In this document: positions 1 to 6,352 of the stretch, piece by piece
Layout: every line of letters starts with the position of its first letter
How positions within the stretch are numbered: position 1 is the stretch's first letter
Assembly (NCBI GenBank): GCA_023451855.1
Contig: JAEXXY010000385.1
Location: 1 to 7,363 of the forward strand
Length of the DNA: 7,363 nucleotides
Source: Actinomycetes bacterium
GTDB lineage: Bacteria; Actinomycetota; Actinomycetes; Actinomycetales; Dermatophilaceae
Direction: 5' to 3'
The notes under the pieces: model-generated
What the model saw: only the letters and a program-made list of their open reading frames with translations
Database searches by the model: none
Told to the model about the DNA's origin: nothing
Position numbers and translations under genes: made by a program

Positions 1-101
1 GAGCCGACGGCTCCCCCCAGCGCCGGGTCGAGTCGCACTGCTGGGCGTCCGGACGAAAACTCAGTGGTCGGGCCCCGCTGGGGAATGCTAGACATCCGCC
101 C
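1..101. other. Upstream intergenic stretch with two small hairpins
   Basis: This gene-free stretch precedes the isomerase-like gene. It starts with a perfect 5-bp stem and 3-base loop (GAGCC/GGCTC, 1-13) followed by a run of C. That could be the right end of a structure cut by the window edge, such as a terminator of an upstream gene, but there is no T-tract. A second short stem (CCCC/GGGG, about 73-83) lies further on. A weak -10-like sequence, TAGACAT at 89-95, sits about 6 bases before the GTG start. This, with no Shine-Dalgarno at a usable distance, would fit a leaderless transcript. None of these elements is strong by itself. Confidence 0.3.
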
Positions 102-875
102 GTGCACCCCACCCTCGAGCTCCCCGACCTGCTGCGTCTCATCGACGAGCGGTCGACCGCCTTTCGCGAGGCCGTGACGTCCGCGCCCGACCTCGACGCC
201 CCGGTGCCCTCGTGCCCCGGCTGGACCGTCCACGACCTGGCGCAGCACATCGGTGCGGGACGCAGGTCGTGGGCCGCCACGGTAGCCCTGGGTGCCGCGG
301 CCACCGGACGCGTGGTCCCCGACCCCGAAGCGGCGGCCGCACCCCGCGACCGCGAGGCGCTGGACGCCTGGCTCGCGACGTCGACGCAGCACCTGGTCGA
401 CGCACTCGCCGAGGCCGGACCGGACCGGCCGTGCTGGACCTGGTGGGGCTCGTCGCAGTCGCCTCAGACCAGCGGGGCCGTGGCCCGGCACCAGCTGCAG
501 GAGGTCGCCGTGCACACGTGGGACGCCCAGGTGGCCGTCGGCACGCCGCAGGCCCTGCCGCAGCTGGTGGCCCTCGACGGCGTCGACGAGTTCCTCTCCA
601 CGTGCGTCGCGACGCCGAGCCCGTGGCCGCACGAGCCGGCGACGGTGGTCTACCGGGCCACGGAGGGCTCCGCCTGGCGCCTGCGGCTGTCGGCCGAGGG
701 GGCTCGGGTCGAGCGACTCGGCGACGCCAGAGCCGAGGAGGTCGACGTCACGGCGTCGGCCCCGGCCGGTGACCTCGTCCTGGTCATGTACGGGCGCCTG
801 CCCGTCGACGCACTCACGATCGAGGGGGACCGGCGCCCGCTCGACGGGCTCGTCGAGTGGGAGCCCGAGGACTGA
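102..875 (+). CDS. Maleylpyruvate isomerase family mycothiol-dependent enzyme (DinB/MDMPI fold)
   Basis: This 257-aa protein belongs to the DinB-like/MDMPI_N superfamily, whose actinobacterial members use mycothiol in isomerase or transferase reactions. The N-terminal four-helix part shows the family signature around residues 38-52 (CPGWTVHDLAQHIG, with His49). The second signature is His130, Glu134 and His138 followed by WDAQ. His49, Glu134 and His138 match the three-residue metal site of characterised mycothiol-dependent maleylpyruvate isomerase. The last 75 or so residues form the usual small C-terminal alpha/beta domain. Length fits the family. The GTG at 102 is the only start that keeps the whole N-terminal helix; it has no Shine-Dalgarno, so translation may be leaderless. 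The family is large and most members have no known substrate, so true maleylpyruvate isomerase activity should not be assumed. It stands alone and converges with the peroxidase gene. Confidence 0.88.
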   Translation: MHPTLELPDLLRLIDERSTAFREAVTSAPDLDAPVPSCPGWTVHDLAQHIGAGRRSWAATVALGAAATGRVVPDPEAAAAPRDREALDAWLATSTQHLVDALAEAGPDRPCWTWWGSSQSPQTSGAVARHQLQEVAVHTWDAQVAVGTPQALPQLVALDGVDEFLSTCVATPSPWPHEPATVVYRATEGSAWRLRLSAEGARVERLGDARAEEVDVTASAPAGDLVLVMYGRLPVDALTIEGDRRPLDGLVEWEPED

Positions 876-911
876 CTCGACTGCCACCCGGCGCGTCGGC
901 CGTCGTCAGTC
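870..911. terminator. Possible bidirectional terminator between convergent genes
   Basis: The 30-base gap between the two convergent genes is flanked by a perfect 7-bp inverted repeat, GACTGAC (870-876) and GTCAGTC (905-911). The arms contain both stop codons. The loop is long (28 bases, GC-rich, with minor internal pairing) and there is no T-tract on either strand. The position between converging genes favours a terminator role, but the structure is weak and may be chance. Confidence 0.22.
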
Positions 912-1805
912 GTCGTCGAGGTCCGGCGCGAGGGCGACGAGGTCGTCGGTCGAGGGGACGAAGTAGTACGCGCCCGTCAGCGGCGTCGCGTAGCGGGTCA
1001 GCGCGTCGCGCGGTTCGTCGACACCGGCCATGCTGTCGAGCATCGCGGCGAGCGGCCGCCGGCTTGCGGCGAAGCCGACGAACATCGTGCCGTGGTCGCT
1101 GACCGTGCCGTAGGCGACGTTGCGCCGCAGGATGTGCCCGTAGGTGTCCTGGTCGGTGCGGGCGACATGGGAGGTCTCCGGCTTGTCCTCGAGCTCGACG
1201 TTGCCCGCCTTGGTACGGCCGATGACCTGCTCCTGTCCGGTGGTGCCGAGCGCCGTCCACGCGGCGGAGTCGTGGCCCCACTTCTGGAGCAGCAGCACCG
1301 ACCCCGCAGCGCCCGGCCGGCCAGCGGGCACGAGCACCTGGGTGGGCGCGACGGACAGCGCCGGGTTCTCGGTGCCGTCGACGAAGCCGGTGAGGTCGAG
1401 GTCACGGTGGTAGACCCAGCCGCGGGTCTCGGTGGCCAGCGTCGCGTGCGGGTCGAGCCGGTCCAGGACGAGGAGCACGGCGTCGAAGACGACGTCGTAG
1501 GAGCCACCGGCGACCCACAGCACGACGTCGTGCTGGGTGGCCGGCATCGTGAAACCGTCGCGGCCGATGACCGGCTCGTCGAAGCCGGACACGTCGGGCG
1601 GCGACGTCGACGGGGAGACGCCGTACCACAGCCCGGGCCGGAAGCCGGCCACCTGGTTGACCCCGCCCATCGTCGTGTGGCTCGCGCACAGCTGCGCGAC
1701 GGCGGCGGCGAGGGCTCCGGCGTCGGCGCCCTCGCGCAGGTCGAGCTCGAGGTAGGTGTGGGCGACGGTGCCGAGGGCGAAGATGCCGGACTGGGGCTGT
1801 GCCAT
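906..1805 (-). CDS. Dyp-type heme peroxidase, class B (YfeX-like)
   Basis: This 299-aa dye-decolorising peroxidase oxidises organic substrates with hydrogen peroxide using heme b. The diagnostic GFVDGTENP motif is at residues 140-148, with catalytic Asp143. The proximal heme ligand should be His213 in the PETSHVARTD stretch, and the distal Arg is probably Arg227 in ILRRNVAYGT. These segments, plus VIGRTK before the heme His and TGAYYFVPS near the end, follow the arrangement of E. coli YfeX. There is no Tat or Sec signal, so it should be cytoplasmic. The C-terminus ends in an acidic APDLDDD and lacks the long tail that loads DyP enzymes into encapsulin shells. The ATG at 1805 has an AGGAGGT ribosome-binding site. 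It lies 57 bases after the caspase gene on the same strand, so it may be co-transcribed, though a candidate promoter lies in the gap. Confidence 0.95.
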   Translation of the reverse strand: MAQPQSGIFALGTVAHTYLELDLREGADAGALAAAVAQLCASHTTMGGVNQVAGFRPGLWYGVSPSTSPPDVSGFDEPVIGRDGFTMPATQHDVVLWVAGGSYDVVFDAVLLVLDRLDPHATLATETRGWVYHRDLDLTGFVDGTENPALSVAPTQVLVPAGRPGAAGSVLLLQKWGHDSAAWTALGTTGQEQVIGRTKAGNVELEDKPETSHVARTDQDTYGHILRRNVAYGTVSDHGTMFVGFAASRRPLAAMLDSMAGVDEPRDALTRYATPLTGAYYFVPSTDDLVALAPDLDDD

Positions 1806-1808
1806 GAG

Positions 1809-1815
1809 ACCTCCT
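1809..1815 (-). promoter_or_regulatory. Ribosome-binding site of the DyP peroxidase gene
   Basis: Read on the minus strand this is AGGAGGT, a near-perfect Shine-Dalgarno, three bases before the ATG at 1805-1803. The spacing is short but the match is the best in the window, and it fixes the start of the peroxidase. Confidence 0.8.
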
Positions 1816-1830
1816 GCATCGGGTCCCTCG

Positions 1831-1836
1831 AGCGTA
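1831..1836 (-). promoter_or_regulatory. Candidate -10 element upstream of the DyP gene
   Basis: On the minus strand this reads TACGCT, fitting the actinobacterial TANNNT -10 pattern. It lies about 25 bases before the peroxidase start. No convincing -35 hexamer is seen 16-18 bases upstream. It is the only hint that the peroxidase could be expressed independently of the protease genes. Confidence 0.25.
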
Positions 1837-1862
1837 GGGGCTGGCTGGCCGGTGGGGCCCGC

Positions 1863-3842
1863 TCAGGCGCGTGGCCGTGACGTGACGACGCGGACGGTGT
1901 CGGTGCGCCAGTCGGCCACCGACCCGGCCCGGGCGACCGGGGTGGCCCGGCGCGTCCGGACGCTGCGCAGCACCCCGTCGAACGAGGTCGCGGGCTGGCT
2001 CGTACCGACAGCGACCGACGTGTCGACACCGCGCACGGGCGCCGGGACGGGCGGCACCGTGACGTCGAGCTCGTCCTGCTCGAGGGTGCGCGGGTCGAAC
2101 TCGAGGGTGCTCGTGACGAGCATGAGCACGTCGGTCACCGACACGGTCCCGGCTTCCCACAGCGCGTCGGACACCTGGCCCACGAGGTCCACCGCCGTCG
2201 ACTCGCCGGGCCCCAGTGCGATCGATCCTGCCGGGAACGCGTCGGTGAAGATGCCGTAGGTCTCGGTGAGGTCGAGCAGCGCGGCCCAGAGCGGGCTCTC
2301 GGTCGTGTTCGTCACCGACACGGTGAACCGGGGCGGGCCCTGCGCCGTGTAGGCGACGCAGAGCGTGCCGCCTGCCCCCGTGGGGGCCGTGGCCGGCGCG
2401 TCCGGGGTGCTCACCTCGATGCGGACGGCATCGGCGGGCAGGTGGGTGGCCGGGTTGGTCAGGGTGGACAGGCGCAGCCAGCGGGCCACGTGCTCGAGCG
2501 CCGCGACGGTGCGCTCCTCGCGGCCCGGACCCGCGACGACGGGCACGAGGGGTCGCGGCACCCCGGGGCGGGTGATGACGAACCCGCCCGGAGTGGACTC
2601 GACGACGAGCCCGGGGGAGTCCGCGCCGGGCTCACCGGCGTCGACGAGATCGACGAGCGTGTGGTCGGCCTCCTCGGCGGCACGCCGTAGGGCGGCTGTT
2701 CCAGCGTCGTCACCAGTGACGCGAACGGTCAACGGGCGCAGGGGGATCGACGTGACGACGGCGCGGTAGACGAAGGACGGGTCGAGCTCCGGGGTCAGGG
2801 CGACGAGGCTGCGGTCGGGGAGCACGCGCGTCACCGTCGCCACCGCGAGGGGCGCTCCCGACGTCTCGCCGGTCAGCGGGTACACCGCGAGCTCGGTCGT
2901 GTCCTCGCCGATCGGCTCGGGTACGCCGTGGACCGCTCCGGAGTCGATCGACCACCCGTCAGGGAGGCGGCTCAGCGTCAGTGGCCGCGGGGTCGCGGGC
3001 AGGGCGCCGCCGAGGAAGGGCCGGTCCAGGTCGGAGGCGTCGGTGCTCTCGAGCTGCGGATGCTGCTCCTCGACGCGTCCGAGCACCTCGGCGGTCACGG
3101 CGCGGAGCACGTCGCGGTACGAGGGGCGGCCGTCCGAGGCGAGGAGCGTCGCCTCGAGCGCCGCGGACATCACGCCGCGCTGGCGGCCGAGGACGGTGAC
3201 CTCGCGAGCCTTCTCGGAGGAGCGGCACGCGGCGAGGAGCACGTGCCGAGCCATCGGCGTCGCCCATCGTGGGACGCCGCGCGTCGTGGACGCGCCGCCG
3301 GCCTGCGCGACGACGCCGGGCAGGAACGAGCTCGCCGGGCGCACCCGGCGGTCCTCGGGGGCGAGACGCACCACCTCGTCGACGTCGCGCGTCCCCCCGC
3401 CGGAGTGGCAGCAGTCGAGGACGACGAGCAGGTGGCAGCCGGATGCCGCGACGCCGGCCGCGAGCGTGGCCACCTCCTTGTCGGCGAGGTCCCACCCTCC
3501 TTGCGAGCGGCTGTCGACGCAGACGATGGTCTCGTTGCGGTGGTCGGGCTCGACCGACCACAGCTCCGGGGGCGTGTCCTGCTGGGACCCGTGGCCGCTG
3601 AAGTAGAACAGGGCCGTGTCGTCGGGGCCGGCCTGCCCCAGGTGCTCGGTGAAGGCGGCCGTGACGCGCTCGCGGGTCGCCGCGGCGTCGGTGAGGACGA
3701 GGAGGTCCAAGGCGTCGTCGCCGACACGGCGTCGCAGGACCTCCGCGAAGACCGAGACGTCGTTGACGCAGCCCTGCAGCGCCGGGACCGGCGGCGGGTA
3801 CGCGTCGACCCCGACCAGCAGGGCGTGCAGGCGGCCCGACAC
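1863..3842 (-). CDS. Caspase family (C14, metacaspase-like) protease with large beta-rich C-terminal region
   Basis: This 659-aa protein has a caspase-fold peptidase domain at about residues 4-280. It opens with HALLVGVDAY and the metacaspase-type LQGCVNDV stretch (22-30). The catalytic His is His84 in YFSGHGSQ, and the catalytic Cys is probably Cys145 in LDCCHSGG. RPFLGG (274-279) closes the domain. Metacaspase relatives usually cleave after Arg or Lys. Residues 281-500 are an unassigned region. Residues about 500-657 (FTVSVTNTTESPLWAALLDL, then TLEFDPRTL, then DWRTDTVRVV near the end) resemble a conserved beta-rich module seen in other bacterial caspase-like proteins; this placement is from memory of the family. 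No signal peptide or membrane segment is seen, so it should be cytoplasmic. The GTG at 3842 is chosen because the fold starts there. It lies two bases after the CHAT gene's TGA with no Shine-Dalgarno, suggesting translational coupling. The frame stays open 185 codons upstream, but that is shadow of the CHAT gene. Confidence 0.9.
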   Translation of the reverse strand: MSGRLHALLVGVDAYPPPVPALQGCVNDVSVFAEVLRRRVGDDALDLLVLTDAAATRERVTAAFTEHLGQAGPDDTALFYFSGHGSQQDTPPELWSVEPDHRNETIVCVDSRSQGGWDLADKEVATLAAGVAASGCHLLVVLDCCHSGGGTRDVDEVVRLAPEDRRVRPASSFLPGVVAQAGGASTTRGVPRWATPMARHVLLAACRSSEKAREVTVLGRQRGVMSAALEATLLASDGRPSYRDVLRAVTAEVLGRVEEQHPQLESTDASDLDRPFLGGALPATPRPLTLSRLPDGWSIDSGAVHGVPEPIGEDTTELAVYPLTGETSGAPLAVATVTRVLPDRSLVALTPELDPSFVYRAVVTSIPLRPLTVRVTGDDAGTAALRRAAEEADHTLVDLVDAGEPGADSPGLVVESTPGGFVITRPGVPRPLVPVVAGPGREERTVAALEHVARWLRLSTLTNPATHLPADAVRIEVSTPDAPATAPTGAGGTLCVAYTAQGPPRFTVSVTNTTESPLWAALLDLTETYGIFTDAFPAGSIALGPGESTAVDLVGQVSDALWEAGTVSVTDVLMLVTSTLEFDPRTLEQDELDVTVPPVPAPVRGVDTSVAVGTSQPATSFDGVLRSVRTRRATPVARAGSVADWRTDTVRVVTSRPRA

Positions 3843-3844
3843 GC

Positions 3845-6196
3845 TCAGCCCGAGTCGCCGAGGGCGAGGGTCTGCCACGTGCCGGGGTGGTTCTGGTTCG
3901 CGCCCGACCGGCTCGGGTTGCTGCTCAGCATGGTGCGCAGCACCCAGTCGGCGCCCGAGCCACGAGCGTCGCTGACGTTGACGTTGAACCCGAGGACCTC
4001 GCCACGCGCCGGAGGCACCGACCGCCCGATCTCCGACCACGGCACCCGCGCCTCGAGCTCGTAGCCGGTGTCCGTCAGGCGCGCGACCACCGCGATCTTC
4101 GGACGCCGCGACCCGGTCGGGAACACCTCCTGACCCTTCGAGCTCCTGCCGACGACGTTGACCGCTGCCGCGGCCCCGCGATCGCCGTCGTCGAGGAGCC
4201 CGAGCACGACGTGGAAGTCCTTGCCCTTGCGCAGCGGTGCGGAGGGGGACAGGGCGCGTGGGTCCGGGCCGACCTCGAACGACACGGCGTCGCCACGCCA
4301 CCACTGGCTCGGCTGCCCGGCCACGACGGCGGTGCGCTTCGGGTCGGTGACGACGGCGTGCAGGAACAGGGCGTCCTGGTCCCACAGGGCCTGCCACGTC
4401 GCCGACAGGCCGTTGACCGGGACCCGCGCGAAGTCCGGCACCGGGGTGTCGATGTCACGGGTCGTCACCGAGCGCCAGTCGTCGAAGGAGCCGTCGACGT
4501 CCGGCGCGACGGGCGCGCAGCCGATGGTGAAGTCGGTGGCGCCGGGATCGGCCGAGCTGGTGCCGCACGCCGCCGCGACGAGCGGGTCGGCCTTCTGCAC
4601 CAGCGAGGGCAGCGTGCGCCACGCGACGAGCCCGAGCATGACGACGCCGGCGAGGAGGGCGAGCCGTAGCCACCGGCCGATGCCTCGGCTCCGATTCCGT
4701 TGCCGCCGTGGAGGGTCCGGCCGGACGGGCGCGGGTTCGGGTTGCGGTTGCTCGGGTTGCGGCTGCGCGGACCGGCCGGGTTCGAGCTGCTCCTCGTGCG
4801 CCTGCGGGAACGTCTGCGGGCGCGGGTTGACGCCGGCAACCGGCACCGGATCCCGCGAGACGTCCGTGGCCGCAGGCCCCGCGTCGGGTCGGACCCGTTC
4901 GATGAGCTCGGTGACGTCGGCGTAGTCGGGTCGTTCGGCGGCGATCTGTTCGAGCATCGGCAGCGCCGTCGTCGTGTCGGCGGCCGCGATGGCGCCCTGG
5001 GCCGCGGTGTAGAGCGAGGCGAGGCGGGCCTCGCGGGCCTGCGAGTCGCCGCCCGACGCGTCCGAGCCGGCGGGTCGCCCTGCGGCAGAGGAGCGCCCTA
5101 CGAAGGCGAACGGCTGCTCCGAGCCCGAGCGGAGCAGCACCGCGGTGCCCCACTCAGCGGCCTCGTCCGACACCGCCATCGCCTTGCGCACCTCGCACAT
5201 CGCCGCGTCGATGCCGAGGCCACGGGTGAGGAACCAGTAGAACTCGTGGCTGAAGACGAGGGCCGCCCGGTCGGAGATCTCGGTCTGCATCGCGACGACC
5301 GCCGGCAGCCCCTGGCGCACGAGCGCCTGCCCCACCCCGGAGAACGCGTCGCGCCCTGACGTCCGGGCGCCCTCGCACGCGTTGAGGACGGCGAGCTGCA
5401 GGGTCCGCGCGTCGTGGAGCAGCGTGCCGAGCCGGGCCCCGCTCACCAGGTGCGCGGTGCCGTCCGGGTGTTCGAGGGCGAGCACGCCCTCCTGCGCCTG
5501 GTCGTCGAAGCCGCCGTGGCCGATGAAGTGGAAGACGTGGTAGTCGTCGAGCAGCGCGCGCTGCAGGGAGATCAGCGTCGCGTCCTCGACGACGACGACC
5601 TCGAGCAGGCCTGCCGCCACGAGGTCCCCGGTCGTCGCGCGCAGCAGCTGCTTCTCGCGGTCCACGGCCAGCGGCTCGAGGTCCGAGGGGCTGCTCACCA
5701 TGACGAGCACCCGCAGCGGCGGCTCGACCGTGACGACGGGGGGACGATCGAGGGCGTCGAGCAGGCGCACCACGGGCGTCTCCTGCGACAGCGCGACGAA
5801 ACGCTCGAGTCCCTTGTCGTACAGGTACTCCCACGGAACGGGGTCGAGGTCGGGAACGGCGTCCAGCCGCAGCCGCAGCCGCAGGTCGCGGCCCTGGGCG
5901 GTGGCCGTGGCGAGGCTGTCGCGGAACGCGCGTCCGACGTCCCCGGCGAGCAGCGCGTCGGCGAGCCGGCGCCCGTACTCGCGCACGTCGACGACACGGG
6001 ACTCCGCCGGCACGAGCCTGCGTGAGGTGACCCGGGGCGGCCCCACCGCCACCATGAACCGGGCCAGGTCGGCGGCACCGAACGGCAGCGTGAAGGGTGT
6101 GGACGCCTGCCCCGCAGGGGAGTCGAGCACGTGCGCCGCGTACCCCTGGCCCTCGCGGGTCAGGGCGATGTCGAAGTCGAGGTAGTCACCGCTCAT
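3845..6196 (-). CDS. Membrane-anchored CHAT-domain protease with extracytoplasmic CBM9-like domain
   Basis: This 783-aa multidomain protein appears to be a sensor-protease. Residues 1-120 are the N-terminal segment typical of CHAT proteins (YLDFDIAL, SPAGQAS, LPFG). Residues 120-368 form the CHAT caspase-like domain, with catalytic His227 in FHFIGHGG and Cys274 in LNACEGA. Residues 386-436 are helical and TPR-like (LYTAAQGAIAAADTTTALP). Residues 440-508 are a Pro/Gln/Glu-rich linker ending in a strongly basic patch. Residues 509-528 are one hydrophobic span; the basic patch before it predicts an inside N-terminus. Residues 563-780 look like a CBM9-type beta-sandwich (DVDGSFDDW, WWRGDAVSFEVGP, GYELEARVPW, LGFNVNVSD). 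Cys544 and Cys560, outside, could form a disulfide. The ATG at 6196 is preferred, with GGGA six bases upstream and the conserved CHAT opening just after it; an in-frame ATG at 6229 would add 11 residues. It heads the minus-strand block and is coupled to the caspase gene. Confidence 0.9.
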   Translation of the reverse strand: MSGDYLDFDIALTREGQGYAAHVLDSPAGQASTPFTLPFGAADLARFMVAVGPPRVTSRRLVPAESRVVDVREYGRRLADALLAGDVGRAFRDSLATATAQGRDLRLRLRLDAVPDLDPVPWEYLYDKGLERFVALSQETPVVRLLDALDRPPVVTVEPPLRVLVMVSSPSDLEPLAVDREKQLLRATTGDLVAAGLLEVVVVEDATLISLQRALLDDYHVFHFIGHGGFDDQAQEGVLALEHPDGTAHLVSGARLGTLLHDARTLQLAVLNACEGARTSGRDAFSGVGQALVRQGLPAVVAMQTEISDRAALVFSHEFYWFLTRGLGIDAAMCEVRKAMAVSDEAAEWGTAVLLRSGSEQPFAFVGRSSAAGRPAGSDASGGDSQAREARLASLYTAAQGAIAAADTTTALPMLEQIAAERPDYADVTELIERVRPDAGPAATDVSRDPVPVAGVNPRPQTFPQAHEEQLEPGRSAQPQPEQPQPEPAPVRPDPPRRQRNRSRGIGRWLRLALLAGVVMLGLVAWRTLPSLVQKADPLVAAACGTSSADPGATDFTIGCAPVAPDVDGSFDDWRSVTTRDIDTPVPDFARVPVNGLSATWQALWDQDALFLHAVVTDPKRTAVVAGQPSQWWRGDAVSFEVGPDPRALSPSAPLRKGKDFHVVLGLLDDGDRGAAAAVNVVGRSSKGQEVFPTGSRRPKIAVVARLTDTGYELEARVPWSEIGRSVPPARGEVLGFNVNVSDARGSGADWVLRTMLSSNPSRSGANQNHPGTWQTLALGDSG
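3857..4510 (-). other. CBM9-like extracytoplasmic domain (residues about 563-780)
   Basis: The order of motifs is that of family 9 carbohydrate-binding modules: an opening DVDGSFDDW, then LWDQDALFLHAVVTD, WWRGDAVSFEVGPDP, GYELEARVPWSEIG, GEVLGFNVNVSD and a closing TWQTLAL. Known family members bind sugar ends or act as beta-sandwich partners on surface proteins. The ligand here cannot be read from sequence. Confidence 0.75.
4613..4672 (-). other. Single transmembrane segment of the CHAT protein (residues 509-528)
   Basis: About 20 hydrophobic residues (WLRLALLAGVVMLGLVAW and following) come directly after a basic patch of six Arg between 497 and 508. By the positive-inside rule the CHAT domain is cytoplasmic and the CBM9-like domain is outside. 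Confidence 0.85.
4712..4768 (-). repeat. Low-complexity Pro/Gln/Glu linker repeat within the CHAT gene
   Basis: Degenerate tandem copies of a CCGCAACCCGA-like unit encode alternating PQPEQPQPEP-type residues (about 477-496). Such linkers are flexible and usually span a gap between a soluble domain and a membrane or wall. Repeat number may vary between strains. Confidence 0.6.
5093..5839 (-). other. CHAT peptidase domain (residues about 120-368)
   Basis: The region spans VPWEYLYD through the end of the caspase-like fold. It holds both expected catalytic residues, His227 after FHFIG and Cys274 in NACEGA, and the conserved LVRQGLPAVVAMQ and AAMCEVRKAM segments. Nothing essential seems missing, so an active protease is predicted. 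Confidence 0.85.
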
Positions 6197-6232
6197 GGCT
6201 GGTCCCGGGTGGTCGAACCGAACCGACATCTC

Positions 6233-6261
6233 ACGGTAGTGCGGCGGCACCCTCCTGATAC
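6233..6261 (-). promoter_or_regulatory. Candidate promoter for the CHAT-caspase block
   Basis: On the minus strand GTATCA (6261-6256, 3 of 6 matches to a -35) and TACCGT (6238-6233, TANNNT-type -10) are 17 bases apart. Transcription would then begin near 6226, downstream of the ATG at 6229. That would support the ATG at 6196 as the real CHAT start. The -35 is poor, so this is tentative. Confidence 0.3.
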
Positions 6262-6279
6262 ACGGTTCATGAACGGTTC
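6262..6279. promoter_or_regulatory. Candidate operator: palindrome inside an 11-bp direct repeat
   Basis: ACGGTTC occurs at 6262-6268 and again at 6273-6279, exactly 11 bases apart, about one helical turn. The perfect palindrome GTTCATGAAC lies at 6265-6274. More GAACCG half-sites follow at 6215-6225, within the CHAT gene's leader. The cluster sits between the divergent CHAT and SMR transcription units, in sequence less GC-rich than its surroundings, and could bind a regulator of the CHAT operon. Confidence 0.4.
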
Positions 6280-6299
6280 GAGGTGTCCCGGCGGCCGAC

Positions 6300-6328
6300 T
6301 TGGGCCCGGAACGGCGGTCACCTACCAT
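6300..6328 (+). promoter_or_regulatory. Candidate sigma-A promoter of the guanidine riboswitch/SMR operon
   Basis: TTGGGC (6300-6305) and TACCAT (6323-6328) are 17 bases apart, a standard -35/-10 arrangement. Transcription would start near 6335, leaving about 20 bases before the riboswitch. The -35 keeps only the TTG of the consensus. Confidence 0.5.
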
Positions 6329-6352
6329 GAGGGCGAGCGCGCGCGACCGCGC

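Noticed and set aside
1..13. Short hairpin at the window's left edge as a definite terminator
   Set aside because: The stem has only five pairs, lacks a T-tract, and its left flank and any upstream gene are outside the window.
906..1805. DyP peroxidase as an encapsulin cargo system
   Set aside because: The protein ends at APDLDDD without a C-terminal targeting tail, and no encapsulin shell gene is in the window.
1092..1880. Long open plus-strand frame opposite the DyP gene (262 codons)
   Set aside because: It is the antisense shadow of a clearly identified peroxidase, with Gly/Arg/Val-rich composition, no recognisable domain and no independent start signals.
1806..3844. A bacterial gasdermin or other pore-forming substrate beside the caspase
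   Set aside because: No additional small coding gene fits between or beside the protease genes; the gaps are 2 and 57 bases.
2928..4064. Long open plus-strand frame opposite the caspase and CHAT genes (378 codons)
   Set aside because: It is antisense to well-supported coding sequence, crosses the CHAT/caspase gene boundary, and shows no domain.
3843..4397. A 185-codon upstream extension of the caspase reading frame, which would give an 844-aa protein
   Set aside because: It lies entirely inside the CHAT/CBM9 coding sequence in another frame, has an Arg/Pro/Gly-rich composition typical of GC-rich shadow frames, and the caspase fold begins cleanly at the GTG at 3842.
3845..6196. CHAT protein as part of a type III-E CRISPR (Craspase-like) system
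   Set aside because: There is no Cas effector and no repeat array, and the protein has a membrane span and CBM9-like domain instead of the long TPR region of those proteases.
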